Program-made: the position numbers and the translations under genes | Assembly (NCBI GenBank): GCA_900114885.1 | Contig: FOUN01000001.1 | Coordinates: forward strand, 248,001-312,000 | Source: Psychrobacillus psychrodurans | Lineage (GTDB): Bacteria > Bacillota > Bacilli > Bacillales_A > Planococcaceae | Reading direction: 5' to 3' | Length of the DNA stretch: 64,000 nucleotides | The notes under the pieces: generated by a model | What the model was told of the DNA's origin: nothing | Seen by the model: only the letters and a program-made list of their open reading frames with translations | The model's database searches: none | Shown: piece after piece, positions 44,881-54,460 of the stretch | How positions within the stretch are numbered: the first letter of the stretch is position 1 | Layout: every line of letters begins with the position of its first letter

Positions 44881-45120
44881 TCAGGTGGTTACAAAGGAAC
44901 GAAGGCTAAAAGCGCCACCTCGTGTGGGAACTCCTTCGTGACCAACCTCCTGTTGGCCTCCGTGGGTGTTGCCTCAGCCTCCTCGCTGGAAAACAAATGC
45001 TCCTGCGGTTACTCGTCGCAAAGACATTACCCAAACAAAGTTTGGCCAATGTCTTCGCTGTGGGGTCTTCGCCTAACGCTTCTCCCACTGGAGTCGCTAC
45101 CGTGCACTACAATCAACTAT
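44881..45120. repeat. GC-rich palindromic intergenic region
   Basis: This 240-bp stretch is much more GC-rich than its surroundings. It holds a strong hairpin (AAGACATT at 45021-45028 with AATGTCTT at 45048-45055, and CCAAAC at 45031-45036 with GTTTGG at 45040-45045). Part of it (44906-44965) matches the repeat at 28950-29036 in reverse. The open frames in all directions here look like chance products of base composition. Confidence 0.5.
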
Positions 45121-45461
45121 GTGAGTAGTTCCCATTATTAAATTTGGCAAAGCATATCGCTTAGATAATAAGATTAGTCCAAGTTAATGTAGGGAAAAAC
45201 CATTTGTAATTACTGTTGAATTAGAAATGCTATTATTTCATGATGGATGAAGGAATCAGACTTTCTTTTTACCAGTGGAAATAAAGAGAAGTGGTAAGTA
45301 TTTGCCTCATAAAGAAGCGAAGTAGTTCACGAAATTGCATCTTCGTGAGCTTCCTCTATGAATAGGAAAGTGTCTTATCTCTAGTTATCCAAAAATGCAC
45401 TAATCTGTTTCTTAGCGTTGTAGGAGGGCGACGGACAGGCAAACGCCATAAGATTACCAAT

Positions 45462-45527
45462 ATGACTAAAAATTCACTCGGTAATCATATAGCAAAACGT
45501 CTGTCCAAAGCACTTCGAAAACGTTAG
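45462..45527 (+). CDS. Putative 21-residue cationic peptide
   Basis: A short frame from ATG at 45462 encodes a peptide ending SLGNHIAKRLSKALRKR. It parallels the ORF at 44656-44745. The frame is open further upstream without a clear start; GGAGGG lies about 35 bases before. A terminator-like hairpin follows at 45549-45578. Two diverged copies support a small gene family, but coding is not proven. Confidence 0.35.
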   Translation: MTKNSLGNHIAKRLSKALRKR

Positions 45528-45548
45528 AAACAGGTTTTGAACTTAAAG

Positions 45549-45578
45549 GACCGGGTGTTTTTTTCCCCTGGTTTTTCT
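45549..45578 (+). terminator. Terminator after the small ORF, copy B
   Basis: ACCGGG pairs with CCTGGT (wobble) around a T- and C-rich loop and is followed by TTTTTC. It is the diverged partner of the terminator at 44767. Confidence 0.55.
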
Positions 45579-45599
45579 TATGTAAAAATTATCCTTTCC

Positions 45600-45711
45600 G
45601 CAAGTAAAAGTTACTTAAGAGCAAGTAAACTGAGAAGTAGCACAAGTAACTAATAAAGAGAGCAAGTAAATCACAATTGAGCGCAAGTATACGACAGGAG
45701 AGAGAAAGTAA
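45600..45711 (+). repeat. Six-box GCAAGTAA array, 21-bp phase
   Basis: Boxes start at 45600, 45621, 45642, 45662, 45683 and 45704 (spacing 21, 21, 20, 21, 21). The third and sixth are weaker (ACAAGTAA and GAAAGTAA). It lies at the end of a 1.15-kb gap between ywgA and ywhB. Confidence 0.9.
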
Positions 45712-45740
45712 CCTTCCGAATGGCAACATGAATGGAATAA

Positions 45741-45770
45741 AAAAACGAACCCTTCAAAAAAGGCTCGTTT
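45741..45770 (-). terminator. Rho-independent terminator of ywhB
   Basis: A stem of about eight pairs around an A-rich loop, with its U-tract on the minus strand, right after the ywhB stop. Confidence 0.75.
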
Positions 45771-45779
45771 CCAATCTTC

Positions 45780-45965
45780 TTATCTATCGCTGAACAACTT
45801 ACCAGCAGTTCCATAATGATTTTTCGGCATTTCTTCGATGAATACAGTAATATTCTCTACAGGTGCATTAACTGTCTCGGAAACAGCTGCAGTTACCTTC
45901 TCAACTAATGCTCTTTTTTGCTCGTCCGTACGTCCTTCTAGCATTTTTACTGTTACATATGGCAT
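45780..45965 (-). CDS. ywhB: 4-oxalocrotonate tautomerase-like protein YwhB
   Basis: A 61-residue tautomerase-superfamily protein. After Met removal the N-terminal Pro (PYVTVKMLEG) is the catalytic base, and an Arg follows in EGRTDEQKR. The short length is right for the family. Its in vivo substrate is unknown. AAGGAGGA precedes the ATG. It is divergent from ywhD. Confidence 0.92.
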   Translation of the reverse strand: MPYVTVKMLEGRTDEQKRALVEKVTAAVSETVNAPVENITVFIEEMPKNHYGTAGKLFSDR

Positions 45966-46031
45966 TTCATTTCCTCCTTAAGTGAAATTTTCTGTATACT
46001 AGTATCATACCAGAACGGAGGGGACTATCGA

Positions 46032-46547
46032 ATGACTAACGAAGAAAAACCAAAACAAAAAATTGGCTTCACGATTATTAAAAATGATCCGACCGATGGA
46101 CATAAGGGATTTGGTGTAGGTTCTCTTTCATTAGAGAATGTTTCACCAGTCATTATTGATATAGAAGAAGACGTTGCGAGAGTCGAAATTGGAGCAATGC
46201 ATGCCAGAAGTGACACCGAGCGAGGCATTAAATTTACGACAAACAGAGAAGACTCCGCTGGAGGAAAACCGTATTGGCTTGTCTGGGTGACAATAGATTA
46301 TAATCCAGAAGGACCTTATTTTGCTGGGGTTAGTGCCTGTGAGATGGTTATCAACCGTGAAAAACGTCGTGGCTATAAAATCTTAGCAGATCATGTAAAT
46401 CGTATGGACAAATCAATGAAACGTCAAATTTTGGTAGATTTTATGGATGACCGCTCCAAAATTATTTTACGTGAATTCTTACAGAATCATAACAAAGAAA
46501 TGTGGGAAAGAAGCGAAGAAAAGCTACACCAAGATCTATCTGTCTAA
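46032..46547 (+). CDS. ywhD: YwhD family protein
   Basis: A 171-residue soluble protein that matches YwhD (IIKNDPTDGHKGFGVGSLSLENVSP). The family is found only in Bacillales and its function is unknown. The neighbours ywhB and pbpG are as in Bacillus subtilis. Confidence 0.9.
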   Translation: MTNEEKPKQKIGFTIIKNDPTDGHKGFGVGSLSLENVSPVIIDIEEDVARVEIGAMHARSDTERGIKFTTNREDSAGGKPYWLVWVTIDYNPEGPYFAGVSACEMVINREKRRGYKILADHVNRMDKSMKRQILVDFMDDRSKIILREFLQNHNKEMWERSEEKLHQDLSV

Positions 46548-46862
46548 TCCAACTAATCAAATAGTCTGTTTAGGTGGTTGAATTAAAAGCAAAAAGAAAG
46601 TACAATTTAGTTAAAGCTTACTTCCATGTAATGCTAGGACACTTAGTGGACTCAAATATGTAAATTGTTTGTGTGAATGGACAACCCAATCCTATACACG
46701 CATTTTTTTACAGAAAGCCAAGCTAAGAAAAAGCATTCTATTACCTATAAATAGGTAGTAGAATGCTTTTTATTTTATTTTTACTGATATCCAAATCAGC
46801 CGATAATGTTTTGAAATACTACGGGTTTTTAATCTAGTTCGACCGATTCTCCATTTTCTCCC
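46548..46862. other. Intergenic region between convergent genes
   Basis: This AT-rich gap holds only the terminator at 46728-46771. I see no gene, repeat array or RNA structure in the rest. Confidence 0.6.
46728..46771. terminator. Bidirectional terminator
   Basis: A 13-bp stem (46728-46740 with 46759-46771) with a second inner palindrome (TACCTA with TAGGTA). It separates ywhD from pbpG. Confidence 0.9.
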
Positions 46863-48929
46863 TTATTCAAATAAATTAAATGGGAAGATAGACCAAGGAG
46901 GAGAGTCTTCAGATTTATCCTCGAAAGTTTGCTGCTTCAATTTTGGATCGGTGCAAAGCTTAGTTGGCACATCTTTTTCCTTTAAATATACTAATCGCTG
47001 TTTTTCACAGTCAGATGTAGCGATTCCACCTGTCTCTATATCGACAATGACACCTTGCACACCGTCTGGAGCAACGAAGGGCTCGACTGGGAGTCCTTGA
47101 TGAACAGCCTCCATAAATTCAATCCATACTTGTTTTGTTACTTGTTTCGCTTCTGCATCGCTCACTTGTTTACCTTGATCGTACCCATTCCATACACCGG
47201 TTGTTAACTGTGGAGAGTAGCCTATCAAATATTGATCGGTGTTTGTAGTTCCAGATTTTGCAGCATAAGGTCTCGTTTGTTTTGCTCGAATACTAATACC
47301 TGTTGCAGGAGAATAGTCATTGAAAACAGGATCGAACATGCCTGTGAGTAAATGAGATAATATAAATGAATCTTGTTCGGTTAATACCTTTTTCCCTTTT
47401 ATATCATTTTCCTTTATATCATAAATAACGTTTCCGCTTTTATCTGTTATTTTCGTAATATAAGTAGGTTTTTTCTGGATTCCTCCAGCGGATATGGTGT
47501 TATAAACTTTTGTCATTTCTAGTAAGGAAACTTCCGTTGTCCCCAGCGCTGTAGCAGGAGTATCCTTGACAGTCATATCCAAATTAAATCTTTCCGTTAA
47601 TTGTTGAAAAGGTTTATATCCAATTTCTTCTAACGTTTTAACTGCATAAATATTATCAGAAATAGCGAGAGCTTGTGCCAGAGAAATAGGGTGACCTGCA
47701 AACTCACCGTTCACATTTTTCGGTTCATATTCTTGGCGGCCATTATCATATGTGAAAATAGTACGTTCACTTTTCATATAAGTAAGGGGGGAGAATCCAT
47801 TTTCCAAAGCTGCTGCAAATAATAATGCTTTTACGGTAGAACCGGGCTGTCTCTTAGCCTGCGTAACACGGTTAAATGGGCTATCCGCGAAATCTCGTCC
47901 ACCTACCATTGCTGTCACAAAACCAGTATCTGGTTCCATACTGACGAATCCTACTTGTAATTCTCCTTCTGGCATCCACTTTTCAATCATTTGTTCTGCT
48001 ACTTGTTGATGCTGTTTGTTTAACGTAGTTTCAATCGTCCAGCCACCTTCCTCAATACGGCGACCTTTTTCTAAGGCAATATCTGTAGCCTCTTTCCACA
48101 CTTCCTCTAAAAAATAAGGAGCGGTTTTCTGTTTAACTAAAGAGTCCTCTGCCTTTAATACGAAATTTTCGTTATACGCACGTTCCTTTTGCTCAGTAGT
48201 AATCTTTTGCTGGTTTTCCATCAATGTCAAGATGAGCTGCTGGCGAGTGACTGCTTTTTCTTCATTTACTAAAGGTGAATAATAGGTAGGACCTTTCGGA
48301 ATTCCGACTAAAAGTGCGGATTCAGCTAGAGTTAAAGATTTGGCGCTCTTTCCGAAATAGAATCTGCTTGCTGCCTCGACGCCATACATACCATGGCCGA
48401 AGTACACCGTATTCAGATATCCTTCTAACAGTTCATCCTTATCGTAGAAAATTTCTAGTCGGTACGCATATAATGCTTCATTTATTTTTCTGGTCCAAGT
48501 TTTTTCATGGGTTAGAAATAAATTCCGAGCGTATTGCTGCGTAATTGTACTGGCACCTTCCACCTTTTTACCGGCTTTTATATCCTTTAAAATAGCAGAA
48601 GCAATTCGAGAATAATCAAACCCGTGGTGCTCATAAAACTCCTGATCTTCAACTGCTACAGTAGCTTGTGGTAGAAAAGGGGACATTTCATCCAATGAAA
48701 TCCAATATCTGCGTTGCTCCTTAAAACGATCACCGATAACATTCCCTTGACTGTCTAAGAAGACAGAAGAAATTGGCACTTGAATCATAGGGGCACCAAC
48801 GATTTGAGCATATATTCGGAGCGTGATGAATGCGCTAAAAAGTGCACAAATAGAGGCAATACTTAAAAGTAACAGCCTTTTCCATCTTTTAGTTCGTATG
48901 ACCTTTTTTCTGTATTGAATACGCCCCAT
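46863..48929 (-). CDS. pbpG: Penicillin-binding protein 2D, class A
   Basis: A 688-residue bifunctional peptidoglycan synthase with a short cytoplasmic N-terminus, one membrane helix (about 17-40), a glycosyltransferase domain (GT51; VEDQEFYEHHGFD near 90, then EGASTITQQYARN) and a transpeptidase domain. The transpeptidase motifs are SxxK in PGSTVKALL near residue 361, SDN, and KSGTT near 557. In Bacillus pbpG is made in the forespore under sigma-G and shapes the germ cell wall. Its position, between ywhD and speE, supports this assignment. Confidence 0.93.
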   Translation of the reverse strand: MGRIQYRKKVIRTKRWKRLLLLSIASICALFSAFITLRIYAQIVGAPMIQVPISSVFLDSQGNVIGDRFKEQRRYWISLDEMSPFLPQATVAVEDQEFYEHHGFDYSRIASAILKDIKAGKKVEGASTITQQYARNLFLTHEKTWTRKINEALYAYRLEIFYDKDELLEGYLNTVYFGHGMYGVEAASRFYFGKSAKSLTLAESALLVGIPKGPTYYSPLVNEEKAVTRQQLILTLMENQQKITTEQKERAYNENFVLKAEDSLVKQKTAPYFLEEVWKEATDIALEKGRRIEEGGWTIETTLNKQHQQVAEQMIEKWMPEGELQVGFVSMEPDTGFVTAMVGGRDFADSPFNRVTQAKRQPGSTVKALLFAAALENGFSPLTYMKSERTIFTYDNGRQEYEPKNVNGEFAGHPISLAQALAISDNIYAVKTLEEIGYKPFQQLTERFNLDMTVKDTPATALGTTEVSLLEMTKVYNTISAGGIQKKPTYITKITDKSGNVIYDIKENDIKGKKVLTEQDSFILSHLLTGMFDPVFNDYSPATGISIRAKQTRPYAAKSGTTNTDQYLIGYSPQLTTGVWNGYDQGKQVSDAEAKQVTKQVWIEFMEAVHQGLPVEPFVAPDGVQGVIVDIETGGIATSDCEKQRLVYLKEKDVPTKLCTDPKLKQQTFEDKSEDSPPWSIFPFNLFE

Positions 48930-49008
48930 GAAATCAACTCCGTTCTAATTGATGTTTTCATTAGTATGAGAACAATAGATTCAAATTAAACGGAAAAACA
49001 AAAAACTA

Positions 49009-49036
49009 TTGCACTTTTGTCAAAAAGCACTATACT
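49009..49036 (+). promoter_or_regulatory. Sigma-A promoter of speE-speB
   Basis: TTGCAC (49009-49014) and TATACT (49031-49036) with a 16-bp spacer, about 60 bp before speE. Confidence 0.7.
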
Positions 49037-49096
49037 TTCAATGTATTTATTTTTTTAATAAATAACAAAACCCATTATAGAAACGGAGATAGATAA

Positions 49097-49930
49097 ATGG
49101 CTGGATTTTGGTTTACAGAGAAGCAAACCGAGAATTTTGGCATCACAATGAAGGTGAAACGCACTCTTCATACCGAGCAGACAGATTTTCAATTGTTAGA
49201 AATGGCAGAAACTGAAGAATGGGGAAATATGCTCTTTTTAGATGGCATGGTAATGACCTCTCAAAAAGACGAATTTGTATACCATGAAATGGTTGCACAT
49301 GTTCCTTTATTCACACATCCTAACCCTGAAAATGTGTTAGTAGTTGGTGGTGGAGACGGTGGAGTAATTCGTGAAATTATGAAGCATCCTAAAGTGAAGA
49401 AAGCAACGCTTGTTGATATAGATGGAAAAGTAATTGAGTACTCAAAAGTATACTTGCCGGAAATTGCATGTGAATTAGATAACCCTCGTGTAGATGTTCA
49501 AGTAGGCGATGGTTTCATGCATATAGCTGAGTCTGAAAATGAATATGATGTAATTATGGTAGATTCTACAGAGCCAGTTGGACCTGCAGTAAACCTTTTT
49601 ACAAAAGGCTTCTACGCTGGAATTTCTAAAGCGTTAAAAGAAGACGGTTTATTCGTTGCGCAATCGGACAACCCTTGGTTCAAGGCAGATTTAATCCGCC
49701 AAGTTCAAAAAGATGTGAAAGAAATTTTCCCAATTACAAATATGTATTTGGCGAATATTCCAACATATCCAAGTGGATTATGGTGCTTTACAATCGGATC
49801 TAAGAAGTATGATCCATTACAAGTGCCAGATGAGCAATTTTTTGATATCGAAACAAAATACTATACAAAAGAGCTTCACAAAGCGGCATTTGTACTACCA
49901 AAATTTGTGAAAGACCTTGCAGGAGAGTAA
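49097..49930 (+). CDS. speE: Spermidine synthase
   Basis: A 277-residue aminopropyltransferase that makes spermidine from putrescine and decarboxylated SAM. The [11 protein letters not shown] motif near 90 binds the SAM derivative, and [13 protein letters not shown] carries the catalytic Asp. ATG has ACGGAGATAG in front. It forms an operon with speB (4 bp apart). Confidence 0.95.
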   Translation: MAGFWFTEKQTENFGITMKVKRTLHTEQTDFQLLEMAETEEWGNMLFLDGMVMTSQKDEFVYHEMVAHVPLFTHPNPENVLVVGGGDGGVIREIMKHPKVKKATLVDIDGKVIEYSKVYLPEIACELDNPRVDVQVGDGFMHIAESENEYDVIMVDSTEPVGPAVNLFTKGFYAGISKALKEDGLFVAQSDNPWFKADLIRQVQKDVKEIFPITNMYLANIPTYPSGLWCFTIGSKKYDPLQVPDEQFFDIETKYYTKELHKAAFVLPKFVKDLAGE

Positions 49931-49934
49931 GCCC

Positions 49935-50807
49935 ATGCGATTCGAAGAAGCATACTCAGGTAATGTATTTATAAAAAGCAAACAAAATTATGATGAAGCA
50001 CAGGCAGTTATCTACGGTATGCCAATGGATTGGACAGTAAGCTATCGTCCTGGCTCGCGTTTTGGCCCTGGGCGAATCCGTGAAGCATCAATCGGCTTAG
50101 AGGAATATAGCCCATATCTTGACCGAGAGCTAGATGACGTGAACTATTTTGATGCAGGGGATATTCCACTACCATTCGGTAATGCAGAAAAGAGCTTAGA
50201 TTTAATATCGGATTTTATTCGTCAACTATTGCTAAACGGGAAAATCCCTGTAGGCATGGGAGGCGAACATTTAGTGTCATGGCCTGTCATGAAAACAGTG
50301 GCAGACAACTATGACAATCTTGCGATTATTCATATGGACGCGCATACAGATCTACGTGAAGAATACGAAGGTGAACCGCTTTCTCACTCTACACCAATCC
50401 GTAAAATCGCCGAATACATCGGTCCAAAAAACGTCTACTCATTCGGAATTCGCTCTGGTATGAAAGAAGAGTTCGATTGGGCGAAAGAAAACGGCATGCA
50501 AATTCATAAGTTCGAAGTATTAGAGCCTTTGAAAAAAGTGCTACCAACATTAGAGGGGCGTCCTGTCTATGTAACAATCGATATCGACGTCCTTGACCCA
50601 GCGCACGCACCTGGAACAGGAACAGTAGACTGCGGAGGAATCACAAGCCGTGAGCTATTGGCTTCTATTCACGCAATTGCAAATTCTGGTGTAAACGTTG
50701 TAGGCTTTGACCTAGTAGAAGTAGCACCGAATTATGATCCTTCGGAACAGACCGTAAATACTGCTTCGAAGCTTCTGCGCGAAATGATCTTAGGATGGGT
50801 TAAATAG
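49935..50807 (+). CDS. speB: Agmatinase
   Basis: A 290-residue ureohydrolase that converts agmatine to putrescine and urea, feeding speE. The Mn-binding motifs are GGEHLVSWP, HMDAHTDLRE and TIDIDVLDPA. The start at 49935 is preceded by GCAGGAGAG; the frame extends into speE without a ribosome site. A terminator follows. Confidence 0.95.
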   Translation: MRFEEAYSGNVFIKSKQNYDEAQAVIYGMPMDWTVSYRPGSRFGPGRIREASIGLEEYSPYLDRELDDVNYFDAGDIPLPFGNAEKSLDLISDFIRQLLLNGKIPVGMGGEHLVSWPVMKTVADNYDNLAIIHMDAHTDLREEYEGEPLSHSTPIRKIAEYIGPKNVYSFGIRSGMKEEFDWAKENGMQIHKFEVLEPLKKVLPTLEGRPVYVTIDIDVLDPAHAPGTGTVDCGGITSRELLASIHAIANSGVNVVGFDLVEVAPNYDPSEQTVNTASKLLREMILGWVK

Positions 50808-50817
50808 AAAACATAAT

Positions 50818-50849
50818 AAACGTGATGTCATTAGGACATCACGTTTTTT
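50818..50849 (+). terminator. Rho-independent terminator of speE-speB
   Basis: A 12-bp stem (50818-50829 with 50835-50846) around ATTAG, followed by T. Confidence 0.92.
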
Positions 50850-50998
50850 TATTGATTAAATATGAGTCTGGATTCTGCCTTAACTATTTCTCTCCAACAG
50901 TATCACTTGATTAGGGAAAATAAAACCACAAGCATAAGTTTCACTTTAGTGAACAATATACTTGTGGTTTCAATTGAAAATTTCATTCCATATTAATT

Positions 50999-52072
50999 CT
51001 AATTGATATGTACTACTTTATTTCTTCCAGTTGTTTTAGCCAAATAAAGGGCTTCATCGGCAAGCTTATACAATTCATGAGTTGTTACAGCATCTTCTGG
51101 GAAAGTACTAATACCGCCTGAAATAGTTATACTCAGTTTTTCTCCTGTTGAGATTAGGAACAAGTTTTTCTCAATTGATAATCTAATGAGATCTGCAATT
51201 TCTAGGCTCTTATCATCTGTAGTATTTGGAAGTATGACTGAAAATTCTTATCCTCCATTTCGAGAAACAATACCTCCGAATGGTTTACTTGTATCTTTTA
51301 TTCGGAGTGCTAATTCTTTCAATACTTCATCTCCAACAGGATGTCCGTATGTATCATTTACCTTTTTGAAATAGTCAATATCTAATAATAGTAGTGAAAA
51401 TACTTCATTATTCTCTATAAGCTGTTGAGTACATTCTTGAAATTTCCGGTTATTATTTAAGCCGGTGAGATAGTCTGTTACAGACATCTCTTCAATATGT
51501 TTTATCTTTTCAAAAAGAGAGCTAAGCAGTTTAAGAATTACAAAAATAATGGAAAACGACAAGACTGAAAATACTATAAAGCTAATAATGGCCAACCACG
51601 TTTCAAATTTCCAATTGCCTAAGAAACCTAAAACAATAGAAGTTTGCAAGATGGAATATCCAAAAAAGTAAGGGACGTTTTGAAAGGTCATCGTTTTCTT
51701 CCAACTCCAAAGTCCAATAACTAGTCCTATTACGATAGTGCTGCTACCAGCAATCAGTGCATTCGTGGAAAATCCGTACATGAATAAGCGGAAGATCCCG
51801 ATTATTGTTCCACTTATAATAGGTGCAAATGGCCCTCCTAAGACACCAGATAATGCAATAACCGCCATTCTCCCATCCACAATAAAGAAATCAGAAATGC
51901 TAACAGAGGTTAACATTAATAGACAACCAGTAAATCCGCTTAATATCCCAAGTATAAATCGGGCGTAATTATAAGATGGTATATAAACATTTAATTTATT
52001 TTGAAATGGAATATAGGTAAGAATTGCAAAAGTAAACAAAATACAAAAATTAATAACAAAGTCAATAAGCAC
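50999..52072 (-). pseudogene. Diguanylate cyclase gene with a nonsense codon in its GGEEF motif
   Basis: The frame encodes an N-terminal 5TMR-LYT-like membrane domain (about six helices, residues 1-175) and a GGDEF domain. At 51248-51250 a TAA interrupts the active-site motif: the sequence reads RNGG-stop-EF where RNGGEEF or RNGGDEF is expected. A single change from GAA would restore it. Beyond the stop, the same frame continues through typical GGDEF sequence (SVILPN, ISGGISTFP, ADEALYLAK, GRNKVVHIN) to a second stop at 50999. The likely start is GTG at 52072, with AAGGTG upstream. The gene is thus intact but for this one codon, unless the base is a sequencing error. The shortened product would lack the catalytic residue. 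Confidence 0.85.
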
Positions 52073-52288
52073 AAAGGTCACCTTCTTAAAATATCTCGGT
52101 CCATTATAACCTTTCGAGTATGAATAGTATATTACTTTTTCAGTGATTAGTTGTCACATTCCTTAATATTAAGATATAATATGAAGGTTATAGTAAAAAA
52201 ATATATGATATTGTGAATTGTCTTCCTGTTGCGGTCAATAATCGCTTTTAGGAAATCATAAATAAAACTTCTACAAAGGATGATAGGC

Positions 52289-52708
52289 ATGTCTACTCCA
52301 TTACAAAAGACAGTAAATATACGACTAGTTTCTACGATTCGTCATCCGAATGTACAAGAAGAAACAATCAATATAGAAATAAAAGGCACTTTAATACTTA
52401 AAGGTAAACAATATTATCTAGTTTACGAAGAAATGCAAGATCAAAAGATAACTCGAACGACTGTGAAGTTAGGTGGACAGACCGCGTTGATACTACGAAG
52501 TGGTGGAGTTAAGATGCGTTTGCCATTTGAACGGGGAGAACTGCAAACGGGTAGCTACGATACTCAATATGGAACAATAATTATTAATACAAACACAAAG
52601 CATTTACATTTTGATGATGGCCATTTTCAAGTGGAATATGAGCTAATCATAAATGAAGAAGTTGCTGGTACATATACATTAGAACTAATTTATACGGAGG
52701 CGGAATAA
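52289..52708 (+). CDS. ywiB: DUF1934 beta-barrel protein YwiB
   Basis: A 139-residue protein of the DUF1934/YwiB family, calycin-like. It is beta-rich, with GGVKMRLPFERGELQTGSYD near the middle. Function is unknown. The start at 52289 has AAAGGATGAT upstream. It overlaps argS by no more than one base and is the usual partner upstream of it. Confidence 0.9.
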   Translation: MSTPLQKTVNIRLVSTIRHPNVQEETINIEIKGTLILKGKQYYLVYEEMQDQKITRTTVKLGGQTALILRSGGVKMRLPFERGELQTGSYDTQYGTIIINTNTKHLHFDDGHFQVEYELIINEEVAGTYTLELIYTEAE

Positions 52709-54376
52709 ATGAACGCAGTAGAACAGCTACAACAATCTATTAAAGACGCATTACAACAAGCAATTATAAAAGCAGAACTTGTAACGGAAGAGCAAATTCC
52801 CGCAATCCAACTTGAAACACCAAGAGATAAAGCGAATGGGGATTACGCAACAAATATTGCAATGCAGCTAACAAAACTTGCGAAAAAGAATCCTCGTCAA
52901 GTGGCGGACGCAATCGTGGAAAATCTTGATATGTCGGGAACAATGATGGAGAAGATTGACATCGCTGGTCCTGGATTCATGAATATCACGGTTCGTAAAG
53001 ATTACTTACAAGATGTAGTAAAGGCTGCCCTCACAGAAAAAGAAAACTTTGGCCGTTCAACTTCAGGTGCGGGAGAAAAAATTCAAGTGGAATTCGTATC
53101 TGCTAATCCAACTGGTGACTTACATTTAGGGCATGCCCGTGGAGCTTCTGTAGGAGATTCTTTATGTAATGTGCTTGATTTTGCTGGATTTGACGTTGCT
53201 CGCGAATATTATATTAACGATGCCGGAAACCAAATTCATAACCTAGCTATTTCGATTGAAGCTCGTTATTTCCAAGCTTTAGGATTAGATAAAGAAATGC
53301 CTGAAGGTGGCTACCACGGGCAGGATATTATCGACATCGCAGCTGCTCTTGTTGCAGAACATGGCGAAAAATTTGTATCCATGTCGGATGAAGATCGCTA
53401 CAAAGCATTTCGTGCACATGGGTTAAAAGTAGAGCTTGCAAAACTTCAAAAAGACTTAGCTGATTTCCGTGTTGGTTTTGATAACTGGTTCTCGGAAACA
53501 TCTTTATATGAGAACCGTAAAATTGAAGTAGCTTTAGATAAATTACGTGCGAACGGTCATATTTTTGAAGAAGACGGAGCAACTTGGTTCCGTTCTACTA
53601 CATTTGGAGACGACAAGGACCGTGTACTTATCAAAAGTGATGGCTCTTTCACATATTTATTGCCCGATATTGCATACCACGAAGATAAATTAGTTCGTGG
53701 ATTCGATCAATTGATCAATATATGGGGAGCAGACCATCACGGCTATATACCACGTATGAAAGCAGCAATTGAGGCGCTTGGGTATGAGCGTGAAAAACTT
53801 GAAGTATCAATTATACAAATGGTTCAACTATATAAAGACGGCGAAAAAATGAAAATGAGTAAACGTACTGGGAAAGCTGTTACAATGCGTGAGCTTGTGG
53901 AAGAAGTAGGTCTAGACGCAGTACGTTATTTCTTCGGTATGCGATCAGGCGACTCACATATGGACTTCGACTTAGACTTAGCTGTTTCTCAATCTAATGA
54001 AAACCCAGTGTTCTACGCTCAATATGCACATGCACGTATTTGTTCAATTTTACGATCAGCAGAAACGCAAGGCATGAAAGTGTCGACTGATTCACTTGAA
54101 TTATTGCAAAGTGAAAAAGAATTAGATCTACTGAAGAAAATTGGTGACTTCCCACAAATAGTTGCAGATGCTGCAAAACTTCGTGCACCTCACCGAATTG
54201 CAATTTATATCCAAGAATTAGCTACGACATTCCATAGCTTCTATAATGCGGATAAAGTACTGAATGCGGATAACGTGACGCAATCAGAAGCTCGCCTTGC
54301 ACTTGTAACAGCAGCACGTCAAACAATCTCAAATGCATTGCGCCTACTTGGTGTATCTGCACCTGAACAAATGTAA
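52709..54376 (+). CDS. argS: Arginyl-tRNA synthetase
   Basis: A 555-residue class I synthetase. It has an N-terminal Add1 domain, the HIGH-type motif HLGHARG near 137-143, KMSKRTG near 380, and the DALR anticodon domain near the C-terminus ([14 protein letters not shown] onward). Length and motifs match Bacillus ArgS (556). The ribosome site GGAGGCGG sits within the end of ywiB. Confidence 0.96.
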   Translation: MNAVEQLQQSIKDALQQAIIKAELVTEEQIPAIQLETPRDKANGDYATNIAMQLTKLAKKNPRQVADAIVENLDMSGTMMEKIDIAGPGFMNITVRKDYLQDVVKAALTEKENFGRSTSGAGEKIQVEFVSANPTGDLHLGHARGASVGDSLCNVLDFAGFDVAREYYINDAGNQIHNLAISIEARYFQALGLDKEMPEGGYHGQDIIDIAAALVAEHGEKFVSMSDEDRYKAFRAHGLKVELAKLQKDLADFRVGFDNWFSETSLYENRKIEVALDKLRANGHIFEEDGATWFRSTTFGDDKDRVLIKSDGSFTYLLPDIAYHEDKLVRGFDQLINIWGADHHGYIPRMKAAIEALGYEREKLEVSIIQMVQLYKDGEKMKMSKRTGKAVTMRELVEEVGLDAVRYFFGMRSGDSHMDFDLDLAVSQSNENPVFYAQYAHARICSILRSAETQGMKVSTDSLELLQSEKELDLLKKIGDFPQIVADAAKLRAPHRIAIYIQELATTFHSFYNADKVLNADNVTQSEARLALVTAARQTISNALRLLGVSAPEQM

Positions 54377-54380
54377 TCCT

Positions 54381-54409
54381 AAACCCTCGACCTTGTTCGA
54401 GGGTTTTTC
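54381..54409 (+). terminator. Rho-independent terminator of argS
   Basis: AAACCCTCGA (54381-54390) pairs with TCGAGGGTTT (54397-54406) and is followed by T. Confidence 0.92.
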
Positions 54410-54460
54410 TAATTTTATGTAGTATACGATCATCAAGAATTTGGGGAAATAATCCTAACC

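Noticed and set aside
44906-45141. Three overlapping short open frames
   Set aside because: They result from low stop density in a GC-rich palindromic patch. None has a ribosome site or recognisable product.
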